Shown here: positions 35,201 to 41,730 of the stretch, piece after piece | Position numbering within the stretch: the first letter of the stretch is position 1 | How the letters are laid out: every line of letters begins with the position of its first letter | Assembly: GCA_015207195.1 (NCBI GenBank) | Contig: JADEXJ010000035.1 | Location: 1-47,382, forward strand | Reading direction: 5' to 3' | DNA from: Pleurocapsales cyanobacterium LEGE 10410 | GTDB lineage: Bacteria; Cyanobacteriota; Cyanobacteriia; Cyanobacteriales; Xenococcaceae | DNA: 47,382 nucleotides | Notes under the pieces: model-generated | Told to the model about the DNA's origin: nothing | The model's input: the letters and a program-made list of their open reading frames with translations, nothing else | The model's database searches: none | Program-made: the position numbers and the translations under genes

Positions 35201-35908
35201 AGCCAGAAAACTAGTATTAGGCGTAGAAAACTTTATCTCTTTCTTTCTGACCCTTGACTTCTGACCTCTGACCTCCCACGCTGTCATCCACGCCATTCTA
35301 AACTGAAATGGTCGCTTATTTTTAGCACCAACTTCCCGTGCCAACTGGGGAGATATTTTACCGTGACAGTCTCCAGTAAAGAAATCAGCTGCTTCTTTTC
35401 TTTCATTAGGATCGTCACTTTGAGAATCGACTATTTTAAGTCGTATGGGAGAATTATCTTTGCTAGTGTCAAATATCGCTGCTCCTTCTAAACAAGAGCT
35501 TACCAGTAGCGAACCGTAGCGACAGCAGTGGTCTGGTTGTGTTTTAAAGAATTGATGGCGAATGTTGTCAATCAGTTCCTTATTGCCAAAGTAAACGCTC
35601 TTACCAGAATTAAAGATGACACCCCGCTTGATGCTGTCACCGAACTCAACTTTATCTAACTGATTCAAGTAAACTTTCGCAGCCTTTGCTGGGTCTTCAA
35701 ACTGTAGCTGCTTGCCACGATTTTTATCGAGTTTAACAATAACCAGAGAAGACAAGTCATGTTCTTCTCCTAGCAGTTCTAATAAAGAATCGTTAATAGT
35801 TTCTGGCTCTGATAAATATTTCCCCGATTCAGCTAAACTTAAATCGATTACGGGAATTTTAAGTCCTGGCTCAATAACCAAGTTGTTTTTATCCTTTTGA
35901 TTGCTCAT
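32255..35908 (-). CDS. Single-chain double-psi-barrel RNA polymerase-like protein
   Basis: A 1217-residue protein. DFDGD at 491-495 (34424-34438), in the context HHQCDFDGDQLIV, matches the metal-binding NADFDGD loop of RNA polymerase beta'. RYP at 446-448 lies where beta' has its NRAP segment, and GCVFIRSDQAMQHH leads into the loop. Upstream, GDCHGKISPQLAREV (179-193), FQFRMAW (201-207) and AKGTF (236-240) resemble the DG-x-G-x-IS, FQ-x-R and KG motifs of the first barrel in RdRp and the SPbeta YonO family. Two barrels in one chain suggest a self-sufficient RNA polymerase. The last ~500 residues include an SSB-like or unknown region. Activity and template are untested. Confidence 0.75.
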   Translation of the reverse strand: MSNQKDKNNLVIEPGLKIPVIDLSLAESGKYLSEPETINDSLLELLGEEHDLSSLVIVKLDKNRGKQLQFEDPAKAAKVYLNQLDKVEFGDSIKRGVIFNSGKSVYFGNKELIDNIRHQFFKTQPDHCCRYGSLLVSSCLEGAAIFDTSKDNSPIRLKIVDSQSDDPNERKEAADFFTGDCHGKISPQLAREVGAKNKRPFQFRMAWMTAWEVRGQKSRVRKKEIKFSTPNTSFLAKGTFLPNQTLTEDRGYDIVLDRSSIKGIAKDKLNETVPCGDYQLPKLALGNRANAELQKYDNSWQFSIWFSKKAIASDIVPATKAEAQRLAQIQSSPLKLNRYIVEQHDCKASFIQTDDDAVNIEGNESETEAKESRLVSLLRQDTKGLLTGYPKIVEFQRSQLRKIWLNLAIKGALHHDSAMAQPCDNLKPGTIVASHLENGTEVIVTRYPIVSKDNIRRYTVDNYQPAAQSLLNYRGCVFIRSDQAMQHHQCDFDGDQLIVTPASRFPQISQEIRRANEPAEYPQVVKRDKTDYSKPKYTNLKQIAAAIKQNSIGYVATLIGRVKSSSNPYQKRSRQEKFESAQRKLLGKLFDALQIEVDSSKSAARYQDHHEDIIAHTKNWVKKFPSPLFDYKKDERVYKTSCLPTSSNNNINCIAEQAVNPQWSRTRIKSLELDRFGFLFDEPKSKQDLKYWEQVCLPKAEEIKQRYRDRALEIHQASKDDPERKKQEFARLYEDLRAIVDEEFSDSQDRMLAASAMWKLETNNKSLKNHIAECKKLACKLNTTIELVEEHQFVKSLEPQETWVVSVPFVRRDTSQNNKDVIGSRKGSSYRLLAAEFKAFLDKQGANYEATVNSDLPLVDFALINPKPELINNLQTKLGNNDNDCFLWQEQTLTTYKGDTVSLRIVPPKDYTWVEMNEANLSKGSLVLNLFASEICQKLEEYQFTSFKLIGARHNDYSQVDFSDKRLQNKEFEFVVGKYKNPNDYRHGQPMVQLKGKDLAMFEPQSPRLPVGSRFTASIEPSKGALILHAKPDSVRLPDRELPSKPEIINKQRKKHQRKFYLDTPMNKEINGNIPAKKQRNFSLDFNISDSVTETNREQKKTETQPAVKQLLSPDASIVLHQSIKSQHQKTGENKLKIDSKGEWTATVRDHNCKVRDSHQKVIFQSNLATDKIDKPLSEANAERFFKMCEGETKKDNLNLKKANRLKRKGKQEELSI

Positions 35909-35944
35909 CTTTTTACTACTCCTGCGCCAATAGTATTTTCTTTC

Positions 35945-36154
35945 TCAAAAAAATAAATCCGACAGGATGACTTTTTGATTAGTCTTTTCGGATGAGCAAG
36001 ATTGACTAATCACTTTACCTAAAGGTACTAAATCAAAGCAGTGCGATTGGGCTGTATAATTTGTCCAATAAATATAAGGCAAGTCAAAAAAATAATAACT
36101 TATGAACAATAAAGCAACTAACGTTGGCAGTAAAAATAATAACTTAACGAACAA
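35945..36154 (-). CDS. Possible small membrane or exported protein
   Basis: A 69-residue frame from a TTG start, with an N-terminal hydrophobic segment (LLFLLPTLVALLFISYYFF) and two cysteines in the remainder. It sits 36 bases upstream of the polymerase-like gene on the same strand. There is no convincing ribosome-binding site, and hydrophobic frames arise easily in AT-rich DNA, so this is weak. Confidence 0.25.
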   Translation of the reverse strand: MFVKLLFLLPTLVALLFISYYFFDLPYIYWTNYTAQSHCFDLVPLGKVISQSCSSEKTNQKVILSDLFF

Positions 36155-36167
36155 AGAACAACCGATT

Positions 36168-36344
36168 ATGAAACGAAGAAAAGAAAAGATTAAAGTCCAC
36201 CATAGCTTGATGGAATTCTACACAGATACGGGATTAATCGATGAATATAGAATTGAGGTAGATTATTCAAATGACAACGATAATAAGACCTTTGGAGTCA
36301 CTGAAGAAGAAATAGACGATCCTAAGTTTTGGCTAGATCTTTAG
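36168..36344 (+). CDS. Small acidic protein, possibly PRTRC-associated
   Basis: Fifty-eight residues from the ATG at 36168 (MKRRKEKIKVHHSLMEFYTD). An upstream ATG at 36102 would add a low-complexity Asn-rich leader. The N-terminus is basic and the rest is acidic (VDYSNDNDN, TEEEIDDPKFWLDL). Its 3' end overlaps the ThiF gene end by 23 bases in the opposite direction. The size is similar to the small ubiquitin-like PRTRC-C proteins, but no sequence resemblance was found. The call is tentative. Confidence 0.35.
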   Translation: MKRRKEKIKVHHSLMEFYTDTGLIDEYRIEVDYSNDNDNKTFGVTEEEIDDPKFWLDL

Positions 36345-37203
36345 CGTCGGTAACTATTTTGGCGATTACATCTTCTGTAATAAAAGTAGAGGTGGCAAAT
36401 CCACTATTGAGATCTAAATAAGTAGCTAGACGATTTAATTTCCCTGTTCCCAGTTGAACTAAATAGCTAGCTGCTTCTGCTGCCATGCGCTGATTGATAG
36501 ATAAACTTTGAGCATTAAGTAGGGCGAGTTCGGCACAAGAGATAGAAGAATTACCTGATTCTTCTGGCTTTGGTTTCAATAATTCAGGGTGTTGAAGACA
36601 GGGCGCAGGCAATTTGGTACACCCCAACTCATGAAATTTGTAAACATCAATCTCCATTGATAGATGAGAACCAATTAATACCTGTCCGCTATTTGAATGA
36701 TTGCCACAATCAAGCCACCAAAGTTCTGTGGCGACATCTCTGGTATGCCAAGATTGATATTGAGACAAAGCACGGGTAATTGATTGGCGAGCGATCGCAT
36801 TATCGACACAGCCAATGATAATTTTGACCTTATGTTCTCTTTGATAGTAGTCTCTAGCAACTATTTGTGAATCGAACAAAGCTGGTAATGCATTAATCTC
36901 AACGCCCCAACTGAGGCTATATCTTAATGCCAAAGTTTGAGCTTTATTTAATCCGATTTCAGCATTGCAGAAGTTTTGACGTAGGACATTTTTTCGTTCT
37001 ACGGCATCGGGATCGATAAATATTAGGGTTGTTGCTTTGCCTTGCTCGTTCAGAGTTCTGGCGATTCGACAAAGACTAGGGGCAAGCCAGCTACCAGTAC
37101 CACCGCATCCAACCAGGTAAAATTCTACCTGTTTATATACGGGGAGTATGATGGACTTGGCGTGAAGAATAGAGTAGTCAAAAGACATATGAGTAAATGT
37201 CAT
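36322..37203 (-). CDS. PRTRC-type ThiF/E1-like adenylating protein
   Basis: A 293-residue ThiF/E1-fold protein with the nucleotide-binding motif VGCGGTGSW at 31-39, acidic residue IDPD at 63-66, and ERKNVLRQNF at 69-78, the E1 Arg-Asn motif that orients ATP. This matches the ThiF-related member of the PRTRC cassette (ParB-related, ThiF-related). E1 enzymes adenylate the C-terminus of ubiquitin-like proteins. Cysteines at GCTKLPAPCLQ and SCAEL are candidates for the acceptor. It lies near parA and parB and an E2-like gene, the expected cassette neighbours, but on the opposite strand to parAB. The start could be the Met at 37188. Confidence 0.85.
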   Translation of the reverse strand: MTFTHMSFDYSILHAKSIILPVYKQVEFYLVGCGGTGSWLAPSLCRIARTLNEQGKATTLIFIDPDAVERKNVLRQNFCNAEIGLNKAQTLALRYSLSWGVEINALPALFDSQIVARDYYQREHKVKIIIGCVDNAIARQSITRALSQYQSWHTRDVATELWWLDCGNHSNSGQVLIGSHLSMEIDVYKFHELGCTKLPAPCLQHPELLKPKPEESGNSSISCAELALLNAQSLSINQRMAAEAASYLVQLGTGKLNRLATYLDLNSGFATSTFITEDVIAKIVTDAKDLAKT

Positions 37204-37392
37204 AAATGGTTTAGAAGTTTAATAGAAGCGGTAGAAAAAGATCCTAGTTGGGACATCGAGCCTGAGAAAACCGCTTCTAAACTAATCCCCGAAAGGGCAA
37301 AACAAACTAAACCAAGAACGAAGGCTAATAATCTTATTTATGACCAACGGTCAGGCAAGCCCCGTCGTTTTACGGCGGGGACCCTGACCTAA
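37189..37392 (+). CDS. Possible small protein ending in a structured repeat
   Basis: A 67-residue frame from an ATG at 37189. The middle (AVEKDPSWDIEPEKTASKLI) is protein-like, but the last ~17 residues are encoded by the hairpin repeat at 37343-37389, which suggests the original C-terminus was replaced or that the frame is not a gene. It starts within the ThiF start region on the opposite strand. Confidence 0.25.
   Translation: MSKCHKWFRSLIEAVEKDPSWDIEPEKTASKLIPERAKQTKPRTKANNLIYDQRSGKPRRFTAGTLT
37343..37389 (+). repeat. Structured repeat, copy 1 (IS200/IS605-end-like hairpin)
   Basis: ACCAACGGTCAGG opens a two-stem hairpin: outer GGTCAGG with CCTGACC, inner CCCCGTCG with CGGCGGGG around TTTTA. 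Copy 2 (41310-41359, minus) shares the ACCAACGGTCAG lead and the GTCGTTTTACGGCGG loop, while both stems change in a compensating way. Hairpins with this loop sequence are found at right ends of cyanobacterial IS200/IS605 elements, so a relic of such an element is likely. No transposase frame is present. Confidence 0.55.
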
Positions 37393-37477
37393 AATCCAAA
37401 GCCTAAATAGTTTACAGGTTTGTTCGATCTGTAAAATACACATTTATTTAATCTCAGATAATGCCAAATTGAATATT

Positions 37478-37497
37478 TTACGATAACGTCATAGTAA
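37478..37497. other. Candidate parS-like site upstream of parA
   Basis: TTACGATAACGTCATAGTAA is an imperfect palindrome centred on ACGT, 30 bases before the parA ATG. The same core, with two changes, forms the centre of the larger palindrome after parB (39587-39628). Paired dyads flanking parAB are expected for a partition centromere or ParA/ParB operator. The rest of 37393-37527 holds nothing else clear. Confidence 0.55.
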
Positions 37498-37527
37498 ATT
37501 TGTAAGCAGTGCTTTTTGAGACGATAT

Positions 37528-38316
37528 ATGACAGATCAAATTATTCTGGTTATGCTCTCGGAGGCGGGAGGGGTTGGTAAAACAACAATCGCTGTTAACG
37601 TGGCTTATGAATGGAGTTTACGAGGAAGATCGGTTACGATAATCGATCTTGATAACAATCATAGTTTAGATGCTTTTGTTGGGTTAAAACCAGAGCGAGA
37701 TCTACGGCAAACGACCGCCAGAATCTTCGAGCGCGATTTTGATGGCTCATGGCCCTTAAAACATATTTTTGGCTCAGAATTGATTTCAGTGTGCCAGGGG
37801 TGTCGTGGTTTAAAAGAAGTGGGAGAAAGCTTAGTTTTACGCAAAAGAAGAGAGTATGCTCTCGATAAAATACTAAAAGCTTATCCTCTCGACTGTGAAT
37901 TAATCATTCTTGATTGTCGAGCAGGATTCGATCTTTTAACTGAAAATGCTTTGGCAGCCAGCACGGATATTTTGATCCCCGTTGATATGGGAGTAAAGGC
38001 AAGAACGGTATCTTCACTCGTCAATATTATCTGGCAGGAGTTTGAGGAATTAGAGTTATCCCCATCGCCGAGAATGATGGGCTTAATTCCCAATCATTAC
38101 AACAAAGATGCAGCTTTCCACGAAGATTTTATCGAAGCACTAACCAGAATATCTCAGCAGCTAGAAATTAAGCTTTATCCACCACTGCGTACTTGGCAGT
38201 ATCTCAATAATTCAGCTATTTTGGGTAAACCTTTAAAAATCATCAGATCTGGCGATCGCATGAATTCAATTTTTGCAGGGATAGTAGACGATTTAGAAAA
38301 AATTAAGGAGAACTAG
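37528..38316 (+). CDS. parA: ParA-family partition ATPase
   Basis: About 262 residues from the ATG at 37528 (a TTG at 37516 would add four residues). The P-loop is SEAGGVGKTT at 11-20. ParA/MinD proteins normally carry a signature Lys before GG (KGGxGKT), but here it is Ala, an interesting deviation. The second acidic motif is IIDLDNNHSLDAF and Walker B is LIILDCRAG. ParA ATPases form dynamic structures on the nucleoid and move ParB-bound plasmids. The stop lies four bases before parB, indicating an operon. Confidence 0.88.
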   Translation: MTDQIILVMLSEAGGVGKTTIAVNVAYEWSLRGRSVTIIDLDNNHSLDAFVGLKPERDLRQTTARIFERDFDGSWPLKHIFGSELISVCQGCRGLKEVGESLVLRKRREYALDKILKAYPLDCELIILDCRAGFDLLTENALAASTDILIPVDMGVKARTVSSLVNIIWQEFEELELSPSPRMMGLIPNHYNKDAAFHEDFIEALTRISQQLEIKLYPPLRTWQYLNNSAILGKPLKIIRSGDRMNSIFAGIVDDLEKIKEN

Positions 38317-38320
38317 TTTA

Positions 38321-39553
38321 ATGGGTAGAAGACAATCTGTTGCCAATCTAATTGACGAGGATTTTGATTCGGCGATCGCTGCTAAAAAGCGACACGACGT
38401 AATTCAAGACTTGAAGCAGCAGCTCGATCAAACTCAAAAAGAAGTCGAGAAAAGAGAAGAACTATTGATTCAGTTACGTTCTCAACTAGAGCAGGGTAAC
38501 GGTAAAGTATTAGTTTCAATTGAGAACATTACACCTAGCGATCAATGCCGTAAAACATTTACTGAAGCAGTAATTTTGAAAAGGGTTGAATCCTTAAAGC
38601 GAGAAGGACAGCTTGATTCGCTAATTTTAATTCCATCGACAGATAAAGCAGATTACTATCAGCTTGAAGATGGTGAAGTTACTTGGAGAGCAGCCAAATA
38701 TTTAGTAGAAGCTGGAGATGAAAAATGGAAAAGATTGGAAGCAGTCATTTCCCCTTTAGTAGGTGACGAAAAAGAGATTCACCGCCGTACTCTACTACAC
38801 CATCTCCACAGCGAAAGTTTGAATTCTCTAGATCGGGCTGAATCGCTTGTACGAGAACTTAATTGGAATGTAGATTTAGATATTTATGAAGATGAAGTAG
38901 AAGAAGGACAATCAAGATCTCAGGCAGCGGTTGCCAAGCTCAAAAAAATCCTCAGAAATCTTGACTATCAATTCCGCAAAAACGAAGCAGCAGATCGGAC
39001 TTTGCAGTTAATTGAAAAAGCCACTAGAGAAGAACAGCAGAAAGCTTTAGAGAAACTAGAATTGAATTCCTTGCAGATTGAAATAATTCTAATCTTACTT
39101 GATTTTCAAGTAGAATTACATTCATTCGTTGCTAATGACTTAGCAATGATTTCTCTGACGGAGGATCTAAAACAAGCCGTTCGTGAAAGAAACTTACCCT
39201 GCCACCAGGCAAAAGCATTGGGCAAACTTACCGCTAAGAAACTGGGTAAAGACGATGCTGCTGCTCTGAAAATAAGAACCAAAGCAGTCGAGCGTGTTTT
39301 GAAAGAAGCTTTTAGCGTTAGAGATACCAGGAAATTTGTGACTGAGTTACTAGAAGAATACGGAACTAAGAAACCAAAAACTGAAACCAAGGAAAAAACT
39401 ATCGATCGATATCAAGAAGTTAAACAGGGGCTGTCAAAACTTCCTGTTAAACAGTTAAAAGCCAATCATCTAATATCTCTAAGAAAAGCAATGGAGAAGA
39501 AAATGCGTGAAATTGACTCTATTTTGGCAAAAGAAGTAGATGCTACAAGCTAA
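38321..39553 (+). CDS. parB: ParB-like partition protein (PRTRC-associated type)
   Basis: A 410-residue protein preceded by AAGGAG. An N-terminal coiled coil (DVIQDLKQQLDQTQKEVEKR) is followed by a ParB/Srx-like region beginning with SIENITPSDQCRKTF (where ParB has its box I area) and a helical region. The C-terminal third is rich in basic helices. It is immediately downstream of parA. It should bind centromere sites and stimulate ParA. The palindromes at 37478-37497 and 39587-39628 are the obvious candidates. The sequence is too diverged to place every ParB motif. Confidence 0.8.
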   Translation: MGRRQSVANLIDEDFDSAIAAKKRHDVIQDLKQQLDQTQKEVEKREELLIQLRSQLEQGNGKVLVSIENITPSDQCRKTFTEAVILKRVESLKREGQLDSLILIPSTDKADYYQLEDGEVTWRAAKYLVEAGDEKWKRLEAVISPLVGDEKEIHRRTLLHHLHSESLNSLDRAESLVRELNWNVDLDIYEDEVEEGQSRSQAAVAKLKKILRNLDYQFRKNEAADRTLQLIEKATREEQQKALEKLELNSLQIEIILILLDFQVELHSFVANDLAMISLTEDLKQAVRERNLPCHQAKALGKLTAKKLGKDDAAALKIRTKAVERVLKEAFSVRDTRKFVTELLEEYGTKKPKTETKEKTIDRYQEVKQGLSKLPVKQLKANHLISLRKAMEKKMREIDSILAKEVDATS

Positions 39554-39586
39554 TACATTTAAGCTTTTGAGAGAATTAGGTGTTTT

Positions 39587-39628
39587 TATATTCTCAATTA
39601 CGATGACGTTATAGTAATTGAGAATATA
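39587..39628. other. 42-base palindrome after parB (candidate parS or terminator)
   Basis: TATATTCTCAATTAC (39587-39601) and GTAATTGAGAATATA (39614-39628) are perfect 15-base arms, and the 12-base centre GATGACGTTATA is itself largely self-complementary around ACGT. The core TTACGATGACGTTATAGTAA matches the site upstream of parA at 18 of 20 positions. A shared dyad on both sides of parAB favours ParB or ParA binding over simple termination. There is no T-run after it. Confidence 0.65.
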
Positions 39629-39671
39629 CCGCATATTAAATCTCTTAAATGACTTTTCATTTAGCCTAATT

Positions 39672-40397
39672 TTATTTAGTGGATTTGATTACATACTCTA
39701 CTGCTTCTTCTACGTTCAGCTTGTCTCTAATAGGAATGAGATCGGAGGTTGGATAGCGAGAGCGATTAGAAATTCTGGCTCTTCGATTTAGGAGTTTTAG
39801 CTGCTGGATGATATTATCAAACTTTATTGATTTACCCTGAGTGTAATCTTGGTTAAAGGTACTGCCGATAAACTTCCACCAGGTGGATTCTATAGTTGAT
39901 AGGCTAGCGATTAGAGGACAAATATTTCCCCAGCAAACTCTACCGTCGTTCATCACGTTGGGTAGAGGTGCATGATGTATTAATAGCTGAGAATTAAATC
40001 TTATCTTTTTAACCGCCCAGACATAATAACTATCAGAGATTCCTACAAAGACCAAACTCGGTAAGGGTACGTATAATTGCTCTGACTGTACTTGTAGACG
40101 ATAACGCTGTTGAGGATAGTAACTAACAACCCAGTCTCCAGGTACGCTGCTACCATGACGAATAACGTTTTTAGGCAGCCATCTTGTATCGGTAGGTTCA
40201 TTGGCAAATGCATTACGCAAAACATCTGAGGTTAGGCTTTTGTAGATATGCCTGTTACCTTCTAAGTAATGAAGAATATAATTGCGATCGACAAATAGAA
40301 GTTCGGCATCCAAATGGTCTAGATTTCTTGGTGCTTTGGAAATAATTTCTCTAAGAGTATCTCCAGATATTATCGGCGAGTCGTGCATTGATTCCAT
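39672..40397 (-). CDS. PRTRC system protein B (E2-like fold)
   Basis: A 241-residue protein with the core signature of PRTRC-B/prokaryotic E2 family D: LLIHHAPLPNVMNDGRVCWG at about 138-157, including His141-His142, the PLPNV turn and Cys155. Earlier strands RYRLQVQSEQLYVPLPSLVF fit the E2 (UBC-like) sheet. E2 proteins accept an activated ubiquitin-like protein from an E1, and the ThiF-like E1 lies at 36322-37203. It overlaps the upstream 290-residue gene by 28 bases, so the two are coupled. The substrate is unknown. Confidence 0.82.
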   Translation of the reverse strand: MESMHDSPIISGDTLREIISKAPRNLDHLDAELLFVDRNYILHYLEGNRHIYKSLTSDVLRNAFANEPTDTRWLPKNVIRHGSSVPGDWVVSYYPQQRYRLQVQSEQLYVPLPSLVFVGISDSYYVWAVKKIRFNSQLLIHHAPLPNVMNDGRVCWGNICPLIASLSTIESTWWKFIGSTFNQDYTQGKSIKFDNIIQQLKLLNRRARISNRSRYPTSDLIPIRDKLNVEEAVEYVIKSTK

Positions 40398-41242
40398 GTT
40401 TTTACAATGTATTGAAAATTAGTAGTTAAATCGCTTTCTAGCCAGTCAAGAAGAGAACCGACAGCATCTAAAATTCTTCTAGCTTTTAAATACTCTCTAT
40501 GAAGGTAGTCAACATTTTCCATTGACCAATCTAAAGTTGTTCCCGACCTACACTGTGTCCAACCACCTTCTTCATCAAGCCAAATATTGTTAGTATTTTG
40601 GTCTAGTAACTTTAACGCTATGGGTAGATAGCAAATAGGCGATCCAGCTTCAAAACATAAATGCCTAAGCTGGCGATAATTGACGTTGTTGGGATGAGCA
40701 ATCTCATTCATCTCAGGCATAGATGAGAATTCTGCATCAAACCACTCGCTGTAGCAATCTTCTCCAAGATGATTCTGCCAATGCTCTAAGTTTTCTCTAC
40801 CAATATTAGACATAGGTAATAAAGCTTTATCGGCGATCGCTAAGTCACAGTAAGACATTTCATAATCTTCTAACTGTCCCATTCCCAGCGGGGTTACAAG
40901 AATTTGACTCGGCTCGATAAGGTACGTGTGTTCTTCCAAGAGGTAGTCTAAATAACCTAAAGGAAACAGATTATCGTTGATGAGCTGGAGAAATTCCAGT
41001 TCTCGCTCGGTATACTTCAGCCATTCTTCCTCTTCTTCCAAATTGGGATAAACTGAAGCTCTGCTTTGACTGTATTGCTGGGGAAAATAATAACTGTAAA
41101 GAAATAGCAATTGGTATCTTAATGCTCTATGTTCCAGATATTTAACAGCATCGCCAATTCCTGAAATAACAGAGCATTGACCCAGAAGTGCGATCGCTTG
41201 TTCGACGGTATTAATTCCAGATATTTGAGTATTTACATTCAT
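40370..41242 (-). CDS. Unknown protein coupled to PRTRC-B
   Basis: A 290-residue, mostly helical, acidic protein (for example EEEEEWLKYTERELEFLQL). No family was recognised. Translation overlap with the E2-like gene (28 bases) and its position suggest it is part of the PRTRC cassette, whose other members (A, C, D, E, F) are poorly conserved. It does not show the JAB metal-ligand motif of PRTRC-A or an actin fold of PRTRC-D. A rich Tyr/Glu content and DEEGGWTQCRSGTTLDW near the C-terminus may help database matching. Confidence 0.6.
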   Translation of the reverse strand: MNVNTQISGINTVEQAIALLGQCSVISGIGDAVKYLEHRALRYQLLFLYSYYFPQQYSQSRASVYPNLEEEEEWLKYTERELEFLQLINDNLFPLGYLDYLLEEHTYLIEPSQILVTPLGMGQLEDYEMSYCDLAIADKALLPMSNIGRENLEHWQNHLGEDCYSEWFDAEFSSMPEMNEIAHPNNVNYRQLRHLCFEAGSPICYLPIALKLLDQNTNNIWLDEEGGWTQCRSGTTLDWSMENVDYLHREYLKARRILDAVGSLLDWLESDLTTNFQYIVKTWNQCTTRR

Positions 41243-41309
41243 TCACATAAGCGGTTTAAAAAGTTGTGTCCGCTCTACTTGCGTTAGCCAAAGCGCGATC
41301 TTAAAAAAA

Positions 41310-41359
41310 GTCAGAGATTACTCCGCCGTAAAACGACGGAGCCTGCTCTGACCGTTGGT
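41310..41359 (-). repeat. Structured repeat, copy 2, with terminator-like T-run
   Basis: On the minus strand: ACCAACGGTCAGAG, an inner stem CTCCGTCG/CGGCGGAG around TTTTA, an outer stem GTCAGAG/CTCTGAC, then seven T. It is homologous to copy 1 (37343-37389), with both stems preserved by paired changes. The T-run would make it an efficient minus-strand terminator, perhaps for the genes at 42333 and 41731. It also resembles IS200/IS605 right ends. It lies inside a gene-free stretch. Confidence 0.6.
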
Positions 41360-41579
41360 AAAGATCTAATGAAGCGATCGATGTAGTCGTATTAGTATCG
41401 ATAAGCTAGAACGCTAAAATAATTACGTGTTGAGTTATCAATTAGACAAATATCTATATTCTTCTTGGCAAAAGGATACAAAATTCTTGATGCAACGCGC
41501 GCAGATTCTACATCATCGAACTATGCCAAGACTTGTGGGGTAATTGGCTACTCAGGAAAACCTGGGGTTCGGCAGCAAA

Positions 41580-41613
41580 GTTCTACATGCGGGGTTTCCC
41601 CGCCATGTAGAAC
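41580..41613. repeat. Strong GC hairpin in a gene-free stretch
   Basis: GTTCTACATG and CATGTAGAAC are perfect ten-base arms, continued by CGGGG/CCCCG with a one-base bulge and a TTT loop. No T-run follows on either strand. The 488 bases between 41243 and 41730 hold this hairpin and structured repeat copy 2 but no gene I can support; they look like mobile-element debris. Confidence 0.5.
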
Positions 41614-41730
41614 CACGTAAGAAGAGATTTGGGTCGCTCTATTTCTACTGTTTGTCCCAATTATCAAACAGGGATAGAGCTTTACTACAAAGCTGAAAAA
41701 CGCCGTTTATCTAGAGGATATGATGTTATA

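Noticed and set aside
41243-41730. A group II intron or full insertion sequence in the gene-free stretch.
   Set aside because: Hairpins are present but there is no reverse transcriptase or transposase frame and no recognisable domain V.
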